Source of the DNA: NORP233 sp050186825
GTDB lineage: Bacteria > Planctomycetota > J058
Direction: 5' to 3'
Length of the DNA: 64,000 nucleotides
NCBI GenBank assembly: GCA_050186825.1
Contig: JBFWYD010000028.1
Coordinates: 1-64,000 of the forward strand
The notes under the pieces are model-generated. The model had not been told where the DNA came from and searched no databases. It saw only the letters and a program-made list of their open reading frames with translations. Positions 8,033 to 17,078 of the stretch are shown here, piece by piece. Position 1 is the stretch's first letter; each line of letters opens with the position of its first letter. A program made the translations under genes and the position numbers.

Positions 8033-10492
8033 GTGGCGCGCGACCCCTACCGCTTCTTCCGCATCGAGGCCGCCGAGCTGCTCGAGCTGCTCGTGGGCGA
8101 GGTCGCGCGCCTGCGCGCGGCCGACGCCGCGGCCGGCGCGGAGGCGGTGCGGCGGATGCTGCGCGCCGCGCACACCCTCAAGGGCGCGGCCGGGGTGGTG
8201 GGCGCGCACGGGATCGCGCGCCACGCCCACGGCCTGGAGGATCGGCTGGTCCCCTACCGCGAGGGCGAGCGGCTCCCGGGCGAGGCGGAGCTCGAGGAGC
8301 TGCTCGCGGAGATCGACGCCATCTCGGCCGGGCTGAGCGCCCTGGGGGCCCCAGCCGCGACGCCGAGCCAGGGGGGGCCGGGCGGCGCGCGCGCGGCTGG
8401 AGGGGGCCCGAGCGCGCCTGGCGAGAGCGCGGGTGGGGCGAGCCCCAAGGCTCCTGGCGCGGACCCGAGCCCTCCCGGCGCGAGCCCGAGCGCGAGGGGT
8501 CCGAGCGCGAGCGACCCGGACGCGAGGGGCACCGGCGCGAGCGACCCGGGGGCGAGGGGCGCCGGCGCGAGCGACCCGGGCGCGAGGGGATCCGGCGCGA
8601 GCGACCCGGGCGCGAGGGGCACCGGCGCGAGCGACCCGAGCGCGAGGGGCTCCGGGGCGAGCGGTCCAAGGACGAGCGAGCCGAGCGCGGGCGCCGACGC
8701 CGCGACCGGCGAGCGCCAAGCACGGCCGAGCGCGGGCGCCGCCGGACCGGTCGCCCCGCTCGGCGGCGAGGGCGCCGCGCCAGCCGGCGGCGAGGGCGCC
8801 GCGCCAGCCGCCGCCGAGGGCGCCGCGCCAGCCGCCGCCGAGGGCGCCGCGCCGCCGGCGCTCGACACGGTGCGCGTGAGCGTGGACGAGCTCGACGAGC
8901 TGCTCGCCGAGCTGGCCGAGGCCCGCGCCCGGGCCTCCGGGCTGGGCGCGCTCACGGCCGAGCTGGCGCAGGCTCGCCGCGACCTCGGACGGGTCGTGAA
9001 CCGGCTCCCGGAGCGGCGCCAGCAGCGCGAGGCCCGGGCCGTCAACCGCCTGCTGCGCGGCCTGGGCCAGCGCCTCGAGGCCTCGCTCGAGCGGCTCGAG
9101 CTGGGGCTGGAGCGCGCGGCCGGGCGCGCCGGCGAGCTGCGGACCCTGCCCGCGCGCGCCCTGTTCAGCGAGCTCGAGCGGGCCGCGCGCGAGACCGCGC
9201 GGGCCGCCGCCCGCGAGGTGTCGCTCGTGACCGAGGGCGGCGAGACGGGCGTGGACGTGCGCGTGCTCTCCGAGGTGCGCGCGGCCCTGCTCCAGCTCGT
9301 GCGCAACGCGGTGGCCCACGGGGTGGAGGACCCCGCCGCGCGCGCGCGCGCGGGCAAGCCCGCCCGCGGCCGCATCGAGCTGCGGGTCCGCGCGCAGGGC
9401 GACCAGGTCGCCTTCCTCGTGCGCGACGACGGGCGCGGCGCCGACCTGGACGCCCTGCGGCGGGCGGCGGTCAGCGCGGGGCTGCTCGACGCCGAGGCCG
9501 CGGCGGGGCTCTCGCGCGAGGAGACCCTGGCGCTGGCCTTCCGCCCCGGGCTGAGCACCGCCGCCTCGACCACGCTCACCTCGGGGCGCGGGGTCGGACT
9601 GGACGTGGTCCGGGACGTGGCGCTCCGGCTGCGGGGCCACGTCGCCGCGCGCTGCGCGCCGGGCGAGGGGCTGGAGGTGGAGCTCCTCGTCCCGGTCACC
9701 CTCAGCTCGGTGCGCACCCTGGCGGTCAGCGCGGCCGAGCGTCAGCTCGCGCTCCCGCTCGGCGCCGTGCGCGCGGTCCGCCAGGTCCAGCTCCCGGCCG
9801 ACGGCCTGGACTGGGGCGGGGCGCAGGTCCCCCTCGCGACCCTGGCGCGGCTGCTGGACGGCCAGCAAGGCGCCCTGCGCGGCGGGCCCGCGGCGGTCGT
9901 CGTGATCGAGGCCCCGGCAGGCGTGGTCGCGCTGGCGGTGGAGCGCGTGGGGGCCGTCGAGCGCGAGCTCCTGGTCCCGCTCCCGCCGCTGTGCGGCGAC
10001 CTCCCGCTCGTGTGCGGGGCGGTGCTCGACCCGCAGGGCACGCCCCGGCTCGTCCTCGACCCGGACGGCCTGGTCGCCGCGGTCCTGGGCGGCGGCGAGG
10101 CGCCGGCCGCGACCGCCGCGCCAGCGCGGCCCGCGGTGCTCGTGGTCGACGACTCGCTGACCACGCGCATGCTCGAGCAGACCATCCTCGAGGCCCACGG
10201 CTACGAGGTCGGCCTGGCCGGCTCGGCCGAGGAGGCGCTCGTGCGGGCGCGCGAGCGGCGCTGGGGGCTGCTGCTCGTGGACGTGGAGATGCCGGGGATG
10301 AACGGCTTCGAGCTGCTGGAGCGCCTCAAGGCGGACCCCGAGCTGCGCGAGATCCCGGCCGTGATGCTGACCACCCTCGGGAGCGAGGAGCACCGCCGGC
10401 GCGGGCTCAAGGCGGGCGCCGCCGCCTACCTGATCAAGAGCGAGTTCGACGAGCGCGAGCTGCTGCGCGTCGTGCGGGGCTTCGTGGGATGA
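8033..10492 (+). CDS. cheA: CheA histidine kinase with C-terminal receiver domain
   Basis: 819 residues from a GTG two bases after the receptor stop. Order: HPt/P1 with phospho-acceptor His47 in AAHTLKGAAGVVG; a long Ala/Gly/Pro/Ser linker (~105-280) with two tandem repeats; dimerisation region; HATPase with LLQLVRNAVAHGVED (N-box) and VRDDGRGAD (G1), GRGVGLDVV (G2); CheW-like P5 (TLAVSAAERQLALPLG); REC with LVVDDSLTTRML, VDVEMPGMNG and the Lys in AAYLIKSEF. FrzE of Myxococcus has the same CheA-REC plan. No P2 domain is apparent. The fused receiver may act as phosphate sink or output. Confidence 0.92.
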   Translation: MARDPYRFFRIEAAELLELLVGEVARLRAADAAAGAEAVRRMLRAAHTLKGAAGVVGAHGIARHAHGLEDRLVPYREGERLPGEAELEELLAEIDAISAGLSALGAPAATPSQGGPGGARAAGGGPSAPGESAGGASPKAPGADPSPPGASPSARGPSASDPDARGTGASDPGARGAGASDPGARGSGASDPGARGTGASDPSARGSGASGPRTSEPSAGADAATGERQARPSAGAAGPVAPLGGEGAAPAGGEGAAPAAAEGAAPAAAEGAAPPALDTVRVSVDELDELLAELAEARARASGLGALTAELAQARRDLGRVVNRLPERRQQREARAVNRLLRGLGQRLEASLERLELGLERAAGRAGELRTLPARALFSELERAARETARAAAREVSLVTEGGETGVDVRVLSEVRAALLQLVRNAVAHGVEDPAARARAGKPARGRIELRVRAQGDQVAFLVRDDGRGADLDALRRAAVSAGLLDAEAAAGLSREETLALAFRPGLSTAASTTLTSGRGVGLDVVRDVALRLRGHVAARCAPGEGLEVELLVPVTLSSVRTLAVSAAERQLALPLGAVRAVRQVQLPADGLDWGGAQVPLATLARLLDGQQGALRGGPAAVVVIEAPAGVVALAVERVGAVERELLVPLPPLCGDLPLVCGAVLDPQGTPRLVLDPDGLVAAVLGGGEAPAATAAPARPAVLVVDDSLTTRMLEQTILEAHGYEVGLAGSAEEALVRARERRWGLLLVDVEMPGMNGFELLERLKADPELREIPAVMLTTLGSEEHRRRGLKAGAAAYLIKSEFDERELLRVVRGFVG
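8506..8660 (+). repeat. 30-bp tandem repeat in cheA linker
   Basis: About five copies of a 30-bp unit coding for GARGTGASDP-like decapeptides, differing mainly at one residue (T/A/S). It sits between the phosphotransfer and dimerisation domains, so copy-number change would alter tether length without shifting the frame. Confidence 0.85.
8758..8858 (+). repeat. 24-bp tandem repeat in cheA linker
   Basis: Four near-identical units coding EGAAPAAA-type octapeptides directly follow the decapeptide repeat and end just before the dimerisation region. In-frame multiples of 24 bp keep the protein open. Confidence 0.8.
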
Positions 10493-11604
10493 GCGCCCCT
10501 CCGCCCCCCCTGCGCGTGCTCGTGGTCGACGACTCCCCCACGGTCCGGGGCCGGATCGTCGAGGTGCTCGGGGCAGCGCCGGGGATCGCCGTGGTCGGCC
10601 AGGCCGCGAGCGGCGACGAGGCGGTGGAGCTCTGCCGCGCGCTGCGCCCCGACGTGCTCACCCTGGACGTGGTCCTGCCCGGCTGCTCGGGGGTGGTGGT
10701 CACCGAGTGGGTGATGGCCTACTGCCCGACCCCGATCCTGATCGTCTCGGGCTCGAGCGAGCGGGGCGAGGCCTTCCGCACCCACGACGCGCTCGCGGCG
10801 GGGGCCGTCGACGTGCTGGACAAGCCCGGCGCGGGCGGCGGGGACCCCGAGGCCTGGGCCCGCGAGCTGGTCGCGCGGGTGCGGCTGGTGGCGCGCGTGA
10901 CGCCCATCCCCCACGTCGCCGCGCGCCGCCGGGCGCGCTGGGGGGGCGGCTCGCGCCCCCCCGCCTCCCCTGCGACGCGCGACCTCGCGGACCCCGACGC
11001 GCCGTCGCCCGCGCTGGGCGAGGCACGCCTGGTGGCGATCGGCGCCTCGACCGGCGGCACGCGCGCCGTGGCGGAGCTCCTGGCCGGCCTGCCCGCCGAC
11101 TTCCCGCTCCCCGTGCTGCTCGTGCTCCACCTCTCGCCGCTGTTCGGCGAGTCCTTCGCCGAGTGGCTGGCGGGCCGCGTCCCCTTCCCGGTCGCGCTCG
11201 CGCGCGACGGCGAGCCGCTGCCGCCGCCGGGCGCCTGCCGGGTGGTGGTCGCCCCGCCCGGGCGGCACCTGGTCGTGCGCGGCGGGCGGCTCCGCCTCGA
11301 CGACGGCCCCGAGCGCCACTCCTGCCGCCCGGCCGTGGACGCGCTCTTCGAGTCCCTGGCCGCGGAGCTCGGCCCCGGGGTGATCGCCTGCCTGCTCACG
11401 GGCATGGGCCGCGACGGCGCCAGCGGGCTCCTGCGCCTGCGCCAGGCCGGCGCGCTGACCCTGGCCCAGGACGAGGCGACCTCCACGGTCTACGGGATGC
11501 CGGCAGAGGCCGCGCGCCTGGGGGCCGCCCGCGAGGTGTTGCCCTTGCCGGCCTTCGCGGCCACCCTGGTCGCCGCGGCGGCCCACACCGGGAGCGGAGC
11601 GTGA
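10489..11604 (+). CDS. cheB: CheB protein-glutamate methylesterase
   Basis: 371 residues; the ATG overlaps the cheA stop (ATGA). N-terminal REC ~1-125: RVLVVDDSPTVRGRI, phospho-acceptor Asp in TLDVVLPGCSG, and VDVLDKPG. After a linker rich in Arg/Pro comes the methylesterase domain with catalytic Ser in AIGASTGGTRAV, His in VLHLSPLFGESFAEW and Asp in LLTGMGRDGASG. It removes methyl groups from receptors, opposing CheR; phosphorylation by CheA activates it. Presence of both CheR and CheB shows a complete adaptation module. Confidence 0.93.
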   Translation: MSAPPPPLRVLVVDDSPTVRGRIVEVLGAAPGIAVVGQAASGDEAVELCRALRPDVLTLDVVLPGCSGVVVTEWVMAYCPTPILIVSGSSERGEAFRTHDALAAGAVDVLDKPGAGGGDPEAWARELVARVRLVARVTPIPHVAARRRARWGGGSRPPASPATRDLADPDAPSPALGEARLVAIGASTGGTRAVAELLAGLPADFPLPVLLVLHLSPLFGESFAEWLAGRVPFPVALARDGEPLPPPGACRVVVAPPGRHLVVRGGRLRLDDGPERHSCRPAVDALFESLAAELGPGVIACLLTGMGRDGASGLLRLRQAGALTLAQDEATSTVYGMPAEAARLGAAREVLPLPAFAATLVAAAAHTGSGA

Positions 11605-14483
11605 TCGGCCGGGTCCTGGTCGTCGACGACAGCCTGACCGTCCGGATGGACATCCAGGAGGCCCTGGAGGAGGCCGGCTTCGCGGTCGAGCTCAGCGCCG
11701 ACCTGGCCCAGGCGCGCCAGCGGCTCGAGCAGGCGCCCTGCGACGCGGTGGTCCTCGACGTCCACCTCCCGGACGGCAACGGCGTGGACCTGGTCCGCGA
11801 GCTGCGCGCGGACGCGAGCGTCGCCGAGCTCCCCGTGCTCCTGCTCTCCTCGCGCGCCGAGGTCCAGGACCGGCTCCGCGGGATGTCGGCGGGCGCCTTC
11901 GACTTCGTGGGCAAGCCCTACGACCGCGGCTACCTGGTCGAGCGCGTGCGCGAGCTGCTCCAGCGCGAGGCCGCCCCCGCGCGGCCGCTCTCGACCTCGG
12001 TGCTGGTGGTCGAGGACAGCCTGACCTTCCGCAGCGAGCTGCGGCTGGCGCTCGAGGCCGCGGGCTACCGCGTGTTCGAGGCGAGCAGCGCCGAGGAGGG
12101 GCTGCGCGTGGCCGCCCGCGAGCGCCCCGACCTGGCCGTGGTGGACGGCCTGCTCGGCGACGAGTACGGCTCGACCGTCATCCAGCAGCTCCGCCACGAC
12201 CCCTCCCTGCGCCACATCCCCTGCCTGCTGCTCACGGCCGGGCTCGACGCCCAGCAAGAGCTGGAGGTGCTCGCGGCCGGGGCCGACGCCTTCGTGCGCA
12301 AGGACCTGGGCTTCGCGGTGATCCTGGGCCGCCTGGCCAGCCTGGGCGTGGGCCGGCTGGAGCCGGGCGATCGGGCCAGCCTCCACGGGCCCAAGCGCGT
12401 GCTGGCGCTCGCGGCCTCGCCCGCGGTGGAGCGCCGGGTCGAGGACCTGCGCAGCGAGGGCTACGACGCCGCGCTGGCGCGCTCGGGCGAGGACGCCCTG
12501 GCCCTGCTCGGGGCGCAGGAGGTGGACGTGGTGCTCCTCGACGACGCGCTCACGGGCGAGCTCGACGCGCGCGAGACCTGCCGGCGGATCAAGGCCTCGC
12601 CCGTGTGGCGGGACATCCCCGTGCTGACCTTCCTCGGCGAGCACGGTCCGGAGGCGGTCGGCGCCTGGATCGAGGCCGGGGCGGACGACTGCCTGCCGCG
12701 GCAGAGCGAGCCGCTGCTGGTCCGCGCCCGGATCATGACCCAGCTCCGCCGCAAGCACTTCGAGGCCGAGAACCGCGCCGCGCGCGAGGCGCGCCATCGC
12801 CGCGACCTGCTCGTGTCGCAGGAGCGGGCCGCCCGCGACCTGGCCGAGGAGCGGCGCCAGCGCACGGAGGAGCTGCGGCGCAAGAACGACGAGCTGGAGC
12901 GCCTGAACGTCGAGCTGGCGCGCCGCGAGGCCCTGGCCCAGGACCAGCGCAGCGCCGCCCAGGGCCGGCTGGCGCGGATCGTCGCCGGGACCATGGACGG
13001 GATGTGGGAGCACGACCTCCGGCGCGGGACCTCCTACTACTCCCCCAGCCTGCACCGCCTGCTGGGCCTCGACCCCGAGCGCGAGCTCCTCGACCCCGAG
13101 CGGATGCAGGAGCGCGTGCATCCCGACGACCGCGAGGCCCGCGATCGCGCCCTGGAGGCGGCGCTCTCGGGCCGGCGCCCCGAGGACCTCGAGTACCGGG
13201 TCCGGCACGCCGACGGCGGCTGGCGCTGGCTGCGCAGCACCGGCCAGGTGTTCTGCGACGAGGCCGGCCGGCCCACCTACGTGGCCGGGTCGCTGCGCGA
13301 CATCACGGAGGGCAAGCGGCTGGAGCGCGCGCTCCAGGCCGCGCAGCGGCTGGAGGCCGTGGGGCGGCTCGCGGGCGGCGTGGCGCACGACTTCAACAAC
13401 ATGCTCTCGGCGATCCTGGGCTTCACCGACCTCTCCCTGCGCCAGCTCCCCGAGGAGCACCCCGCGCGCAAGCACCTGCTCTCGGTGCTGGAGGCGGCGC
13501 AGAGGTCGACCGAGCTGACCGGCCAGCTGCTCTCCTTCGGGCGGCGCCAGGTGCTGCGGCCCGAGGTCGTGGACCTCGACGCCCTGCTGCGCGGGCTGGA
13601 GACGCTGATCCAGCGGGCGATCGGGGCGCGGGTCGCGCTGCGCCTGGCGCTCGGGGCCCGCGGCCGGGCGGAGGTCGACCCCGGCCAGCTCGAGCAAGTC
13701 GTGATCAACCTCGCGGTCAACGCGCGCGACGCGATGCCCGAGGGGGGCCAGCTGACCATCGAGACCCAGGACGTCGAGCTGCGGGCGGAGCACAAGCGCC
13801 ACCACCCCGAGGCCGCCGACGGGCCGCACGTGCTCCTGGCCTTCAGCGACACCGGCCACGGCATGCCGCGCGAGGTGCTCGAGCAGGTGTTCGAGCCCTT
13901 CTTCACCACCAAGCCCGAGGGCCAGGGCACCGGCCTGGGGCTCGCCAGCGCCCACGGCTTCGTCAAGCAGAGCGGCGGGAGCATCTGGGTCTACAGCGAG
14001 GTCGGCCAGGGCACGACCTTCAAGATCTACCTGCCGCGCCTGCCCGAGTCCTCGACCGCGGTCCCGCGCCCGACCGCGAGCCAGGGCGCGCCGCTGCTGC
14101 GAGGCGGCGAGACCGTGCTCCTGGTCGAGGACGAGGACCTCGTGCGCGAGCTCGTGCGCGAGACCCTGGAGGACGCCGGCTACCGGGTGCTCGTGGCCGA
14201 GGACGGGCGCGCCGGCCTGGCGCTGGCCGAGGCGCACCAGGGCCCGCTCGACCTCCTGCTGACCGACGTCGTGCTGCCGGGACTGCCCGGGCCGGAGCTG
14301 GCGGCGGCCCTGCGCGCCGCGCGCCCCGACCTGCTCGTGCTCTTCAGCTCGGGCTACGCGGAGCAGGCCATCGTCTGGCACGGCAACCTGTCCGAGGGCG
14401 TCGAGTTCCTGGCCAAGCCCTTCACCCCGAGCTCGCTGGCGCGCCGCGTCCGCGAGGTGCTCGACGGCAGGGCGCGCGGGTGA
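11601..14483 (+). CDS. Hybrid histidine kinase: REC-REC-REC-like-PAS-HisKA-HATPase-REC
   Basis: 960 residues from a GTG overlapping the cheB stop region. REC1 (VLVVDDSLTVRMDIQ, LDVHLPDGNG, GKPYD); REC2 (VLVVEDSLTFRSEL, VVDGLLGDEYG); a degenerate third receiver (VLLDDALTGELDA); coiled coil ~390-450; PAS with GMWEHDLRRGTSYYSPSL and RDITEGKRLE; HisKA with phospho-His596 in GGVAHDFNNMLSAILGF; HATPase with NLAVNARDAMPEGG, DTGHGMP and GTGLGLA; C-terminal REC with LLTDVVLPGLPG and LAKPF. As last gene of the chemosensory operon it probably receives phosphate from CheA and is the output branch. No DNA-binding or cyclase domain is present. Confidence 0.88.
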   Translation: MIGRVLVVDDSLTVRMDIQEALEEAGFAVELSADLAQARQRLEQAPCDAVVLDVHLPDGNGVDLVRELRADASVAELPVLLLSSRAEVQDRLRGMSAGAFDFVGKPYDRGYLVERVRELLQREAAPARPLSTSVLVVEDSLTFRSELRLALEAAGYRVFEASSAEEGLRVAARERPDLAVVDGLLGDEYGSTVIQQLRHDPSLRHIPCLLLTAGLDAQQELEVLAAGADAFVRKDLGFAVILGRLASLGVGRLEPGDRASLHGPKRVLALAASPAVERRVEDLRSEGYDAALARSGEDALALLGAQEVDVVLLDDALTGELDARETCRRIKASPVWRDIPVLTFLGEHGPEAVGAWIEAGADDCLPRQSEPLLVRARIMTQLRRKHFEAENRAAREARHRRDLLVSQERAARDLAEERRQRTEELRRKNDELERLNVELARREALAQDQRSAAQGRLARIVAGTMDGMWEHDLRRGTSYYSPSLHRLLGLDPERELLDPERMQERVHPDDREARDRALEAALSGRRPEDLEYRVRHADGGWRWLRSTGQVFCDEAGRPTYVAGSLRDITEGKRLERALQAAQRLEAVGRLAGGVAHDFNNMLSAILGFTDLSLRQLPEEHPARKHLLSVLEAAQRSTELTGQLLSFGRRQVLRPEVVDLDALLRGLETLIQRAIGARVALRLALGARGRAEVDPGQLEQVVINLAVNARDAMPEGGQLTIETQDVELRAEHKRHHPEAADGPHVLLAFSDTGHGMPREVLEQVFEPFFTTKPEGQGTGLGLASAHGFVKQSGGSIWVYSEVGQGTTFKIYLPRLPESSTAVPRPTASQGAPLLRGGETVLLVEDEDLVRELVRETLEDAGYRVLVAEDGRAGLALAEAHQGPLDLLLTDVVLPGLPGPELAAALRAARPDLLVLFSSGYAEQAIVWHGNLSEGVEFLAKPFTPSSLARRVREVLDGRARG

Positions 14484-14488
14484 GCCAC

Positions 14489-15268
14489 TCAGTCCAGGTG
14501 ACTCAGGTCGAGGTCCGCGCCCTCGAAGAGCTGCTCGGAGCGCAGCGGCGCGCTCGCCCGCGGCCGCCGCGCGCCGGCCGCCTCGCGGCCCTGCGCGGGA
14601 CCCTGCTTCGCGCGGGCGGGCCGCGGGCGGCGGGAGGCCACGGTCTCGCGCCGGGTCGGATGCACGCACACGCTGGCGGGGAGCGGCGCGGCGCGGCGCG
14701 CGGCCGCGCTCAGCTCGACGGCGTGACGGGCGAGGGCGTGGACCAGCTCCACGTCCAGGCGAGTGAAGGGCGCCGCGGCGGCGCGGCGCCCGTCCGCCCG
14801 GCGCAGGCGGACCACCCCCCCGGTGCGCAGCCCGACCGTGCGCACGGGGACGCAGGCCAGCGCGGCGCCCGGCGTCCCCCAGGTCACGGCCAGCCCGGTG
14901 TCGCAGGCGAAGTCCGCGGCCCGGTCGCTCGGCTCGTGCTCCGCGCCGCCCGCCACGGCGACCGGCTGGAGGCGCGAGCGCGCGCGGCTGGCGGGGCAGA
15001 GGACCTGGACCTCGGCGCCGAGCAGCGCGGCGAGCAGCCGCGCCAGGGGCTCCCAGGGGGCATCGCCGGGCAGGAGCGCGCTGCCCAGCCAGCGCAGCCC
15101 GGACACGAGCGAGCGCGCGTAGTCGGCCTCCGCCAGGCAGGCCGGGGTGTCGTCCCGCAGCACGTGCCGCTGCCAGCGGTCGGGCTCCGGGGCGACCTCG
15201 CGGGCGAGGGCGGCGGAGGCGGCGGGGGCGGCGGGGGCGGCGTAGCAGGGCAGGAGCGTCGTGGTCAT
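14489..15268 (-). CDS. GAF-domain protein of unknown role
   Basis: 259 residues from the ATG at 15268, which has GGAGGAAG just upstream; a longer GTG start at 15310 would fall inside a candidate sigma-54 promoter. Residues ~60-190 read as a GAF domain (LARLLAALLGAEVQVL, VTWGTPGAALACVPVRT, FTRLDVELVHALARHAVELSAAARR). The C-terminal ~60 residues are Arg/Ala-rich and disordered. No enzymatic or HTH domain is visible. Its stop lies 5 bp from the hybrid kinase stop (convergent), and it is divergent from a lone receiver gene. It may be a ligand-sensing accessory for the neighbouring two-component proteins. Confidence 0.65.
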   Translation of the reverse strand: MTTTLLPCYAAPAAPAASAALAREVAPEPDRWQRHVLRDDTPACLAEADYARSLVSGLRWLGSALLPGDAPWEPLARLLAALLGAEVQVLCPASRARSRLQPVAVAGGAEHEPSDRAADFACDTGLAVTWGTPGAALACVPVRTVGLRTGGVVRLRRADGRRAAAAPFTRLDVELVHALARHAVELSAAARRAAPLPASVCVHPTRRETVASRRPRPARAKQGPAQGREAAGARRPRASAPLRSEQLFEGADLDLSHLD

Positions 15269-15293
15269 GGCTTCCTCCTCGGCGATCCACCGG

Positions 15294-15308
15294 GCAACCC
15301 CCGTGCCC
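15294..15308 (-). promoter_or_regulatory. Candidate sigma-54 promoter for GAF gene
   Basis: On the minus strand GGGCAC-GGGGG-TTGC matches the -24/-12 consensus TGGCAC-N5-TTGC with one mismatch and exact spacing. It lies ~26 bp upstream of the ATG at 15268, leaving a short leader containing the ribosome site. A sigma-54 activator is encoded at 20392-22002. Confidence 0.45.
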
Positions 15309-15349
15309 ACGCTCGGCGGTCGAGGAAGCTAGGCTTGGGTCGCGGGTCA

Positions 15350-15365
15350 GGGGCCTCGAGGCCCC
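15350..15365. promoter_or_regulatory. 16-bp GC palindrome upstream of lone receiver
   Basis: GGGGCCTCGAGGCCCC is a perfect palindrome in the divergent region 15269-15422. A second GGGGCC/GGCCCC pair follows at about 15377-15391. It could be an operator or a hairpin; chance is not excluded in DNA this GC-rich. Confidence 0.3.
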
Positions 15366-15422
15366 GCTTCGCCGAGGGAGGGGCCGGGGCCCCCCTTCGA
15401 CGGGCGCCGCGAGGGAGGTGGT

Positions 15423-15788
15423 GTGGGGAAGACCCGCGTGCTGGTCGTGGACGACGAGGAGCTGATCCGAGAGCTCGTGGTGGAGACCCTCTCCCACGGA
15501 GACTACGAGGTGCGCGCGGCCGGGACGGCCGACGAGGCGCGGGCGGCCTGCGGCGCGGGCGCCGTGGACGTGGTGCTCCTCGACGTGGACCTGGGTCGGG
15601 GGCAGAGCGGCTTCGAACTCTGCCGGGAGCTGCGCGCTGGCGACGTGCCGCCGACGGTGGTCTTCCTCTCGGGGTTGGGGAGCAACACCGACCGCCTGGC
15701 CGGCGAGGCCGCGGGCGGCAGCGCCTACCTGACCAAGCCCTTCAGCCCGCTCGAGCTGCTGCGCCTGCTCGGCGACCTGGTCGGCTGA
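15423..15788 (+). CDS. Single-domain response regulator
   Basis: 121 residues from a GTG with GGGAGGTG upstream. The whole protein is one receiver: acidic pair in VLVVDDEELIREL, phospho-Asp in VVLLDVDLGRGQSG, Thr/Ser in VVFLSGLGS and Lys in AYLTKPFSPLELL. No output domain. It is flanked by a GAF protein (divergent) and a hybrid kinase (convergent), its likely phosphodonor. Such stand-alone receivers act by protein-protein contact or as phosphate shuttles. Confidence 0.87.
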   Translation: MGKTRVLVVDDEELIRELVVETLSHGDYEVRAAGTADEARAACGAGAVDVVLLDVDLGRGQSGFELCRELRAGDVPPTVVFLSGLGSNTDRLAGEAAGGSAYLTKPFSPLELLRLLGDLVG

Positions 15789-15811
15789 CCGGGCGCGGCT
15801 CGGCGACCGCC

Positions 15812-17020
15812 CTAGGAGCGCGCGTCGATGGTGGCCCGCACCAGCCGCGCGAGCTGCGCGGCGGTGAAGGGCTTGCGCAGGTACGGGCAGTCGATCCGCC
15901 GCTCGTCCAGGCCATCTGTGAGGAGTCGTCCAGGGTGCCCCGACATGAACACCACGGGCAGGCCGGGCCAGCGCGCCGCGGCCGCCTGGAACAGCTGGAA
16001 CCCGCCCATCCCGGGCATCACGACGTCGGAGAGCAGGAGCGCGGCCTGGAGCCCGCCGCCCAGGAGGGCGAGGGCCTCGACGCCGTCCTTGGCCTCGCGG
16101 ACCTCGTAGCCGAGCCGCTCCAGCACGTCGCGCGCGAAGGCGCGCACCAGGGCCTGGTCGTCGACGACGAGCACGGTCTCCCCCGCGCCCCGCGGGAGCT
16201 CCGCGCGGTCCTCCTGAGCGCGCAGCGGGGCCGCCGCGGCCTGCGAACGCGGGAGGTAGATCGTGACCGTGGTCCCCTGGCCGGGGGCGCCGTCGATCCA
16301 CACCCAGCCGCCGCTCTGCTTGACGACCCCGTAGACCGTGCTCAGGCCGAGGCCGACGCGCTTGCCCTCGCGCGTGGTGAAGAAGGGCTCGAAGGCGTGG
16401 TCCAGCACCTCCTGGGAGATCCCCTCGCCGTCGTCGCAGACCTCGACCAGCACGTAGGCGCCGGGCGGGAGCTCGGGGTGGAGCTGCCGCGCCTGGTCGG
16501 GGTCGAGCTCCACGTCGCGCAGCCGCGCCACGATCCGACCGCTCCGACCCCTGAGCGCGGCGCTGGCGTTGAGGAGCAGCTCCTCGATCACTCCCCCGAG
16601 CTGCTCGACGTCGACCTCGACCACCCCGAGCGCCTCGGGGAGCTCGACCGAGAGGGTGGCGCCTCCCAGCCGCGGCTGGAGGGACGTGGCCACCCGACCC
16701 ACCAGCTCGCGCAGGTCGGTGGGCTGCGGCGAGAGCACCTGCCGGCGAGCGAAGGCCAGGAGCTGCCGTACGAGCAGGGTGGTGTCCTGAGCGGCGCTGC
16801 CGATGCGGTTCAGGTAGCGGGCCAGGGGCGGCTCGGCCTTGCCCTCGGCGAGCTCGAGGTAGCCCTGGATCACGGTCAGGTGGTTGTTGAGGTCGTGCGC
16901 GATCCCGCCGGCCAAGCGGGCCACCGTCTCCAGCCGCTCGCGCTGGTGGGCGCGCCGCTCGCGCTCCAGCTCCTGAGCGAGCTCGCTGAGACGCGCTTGG
17001 CACTCACTCAGGGGATCCAC
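15812..17020 (-). CDS. Hybrid histidine kinase (HisKA-HATPase-REC)
   Basis: 402 residues from a GTG at 17020 with only a weak ribosome site. A short N-terminal coiled coil (~1-28) leads to HisKA with phospho-His in ARLAGGIAHDLNNHLTVIQGY, HATPase (EELLLNASAALRG, CDDGEGIS, GLGLSTVYG) and a C-terminal REC (VLVVDDQALVRAFA, SDVVMPGMGG, LRKPF). No sensor or membrane domain, so it is cytoplasmic and probably takes input from partners such as the GAF protein. It resembles the C-terminal half of the kinase at 11601-14483, suggesting shared ancestry. Confidence 0.86.
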   Translation of the reverse strand: MDPLSECQARLSELAQELERERRAHQRERLETVARLAGGIAHDLNNHLTVIQGYLELAEGKAEPPLARYLNRIGSAAQDTTLLVRQLLAFARRQVLSPQPTDLRELVGRVATSLQPRLGGATLSVELPEALGVVEVDVEQLGGVIEELLLNASAALRGRSGRIVARLRDVELDPDQARQLHPELPPGAYVLVEVCDDGEGISQEVLDHAFEPFFTTREGKRVGLGLSTVYGVVKQSGGWVWIDGAPGQGTTVTIYLPRSQAAAAPLRAQEDRAELPRGAGETVLVVDDQALVRAFARDVLERLGYEVREAKDGVEALALLGGGLQAALLLSDVVMPGMGGFQLFQAAAARWPGLPVVFMSGHPGRLLTDGLDERRIDCPYLRKPFTAAQLARLVRATIDARS

Positions 17021-17062
17021 GTCAGGGTGCGCTCCGGGGAAGGGCCGATCCAGGAGTCTGCC

Positions 17063-17078
17063 TGCAAGAGGGGCGCCG
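17063..17078 (-). promoter_or_regulatory. Candidate sigma-54 promoter for hybrid kinase
   Basis: Minus-strand CGGCGC-CCCTC-TTGCA matches TGGCAC-N5-TTGCA with two mismatches in the -24 box and a perfect -12 box at correct spacing, ~43 bp upstream of the GTG at 17020. Confidence 0.42.

Noticed and set aside
8433..8879. Arg/Ala repeat ORF overlapping the cheA linker
   Set aside because: Out-of-frame translation of the tandem-repeat linker; CheA domains fix the true frame.
11490..17003. Very long minus-strand frame of over 1800 codons across several genes
   Set aside because: It spans opposite-strand genes with clear domains, has Arg/Ala/Gly-rich noise composition, and is explained by few stop codons at this GC content.
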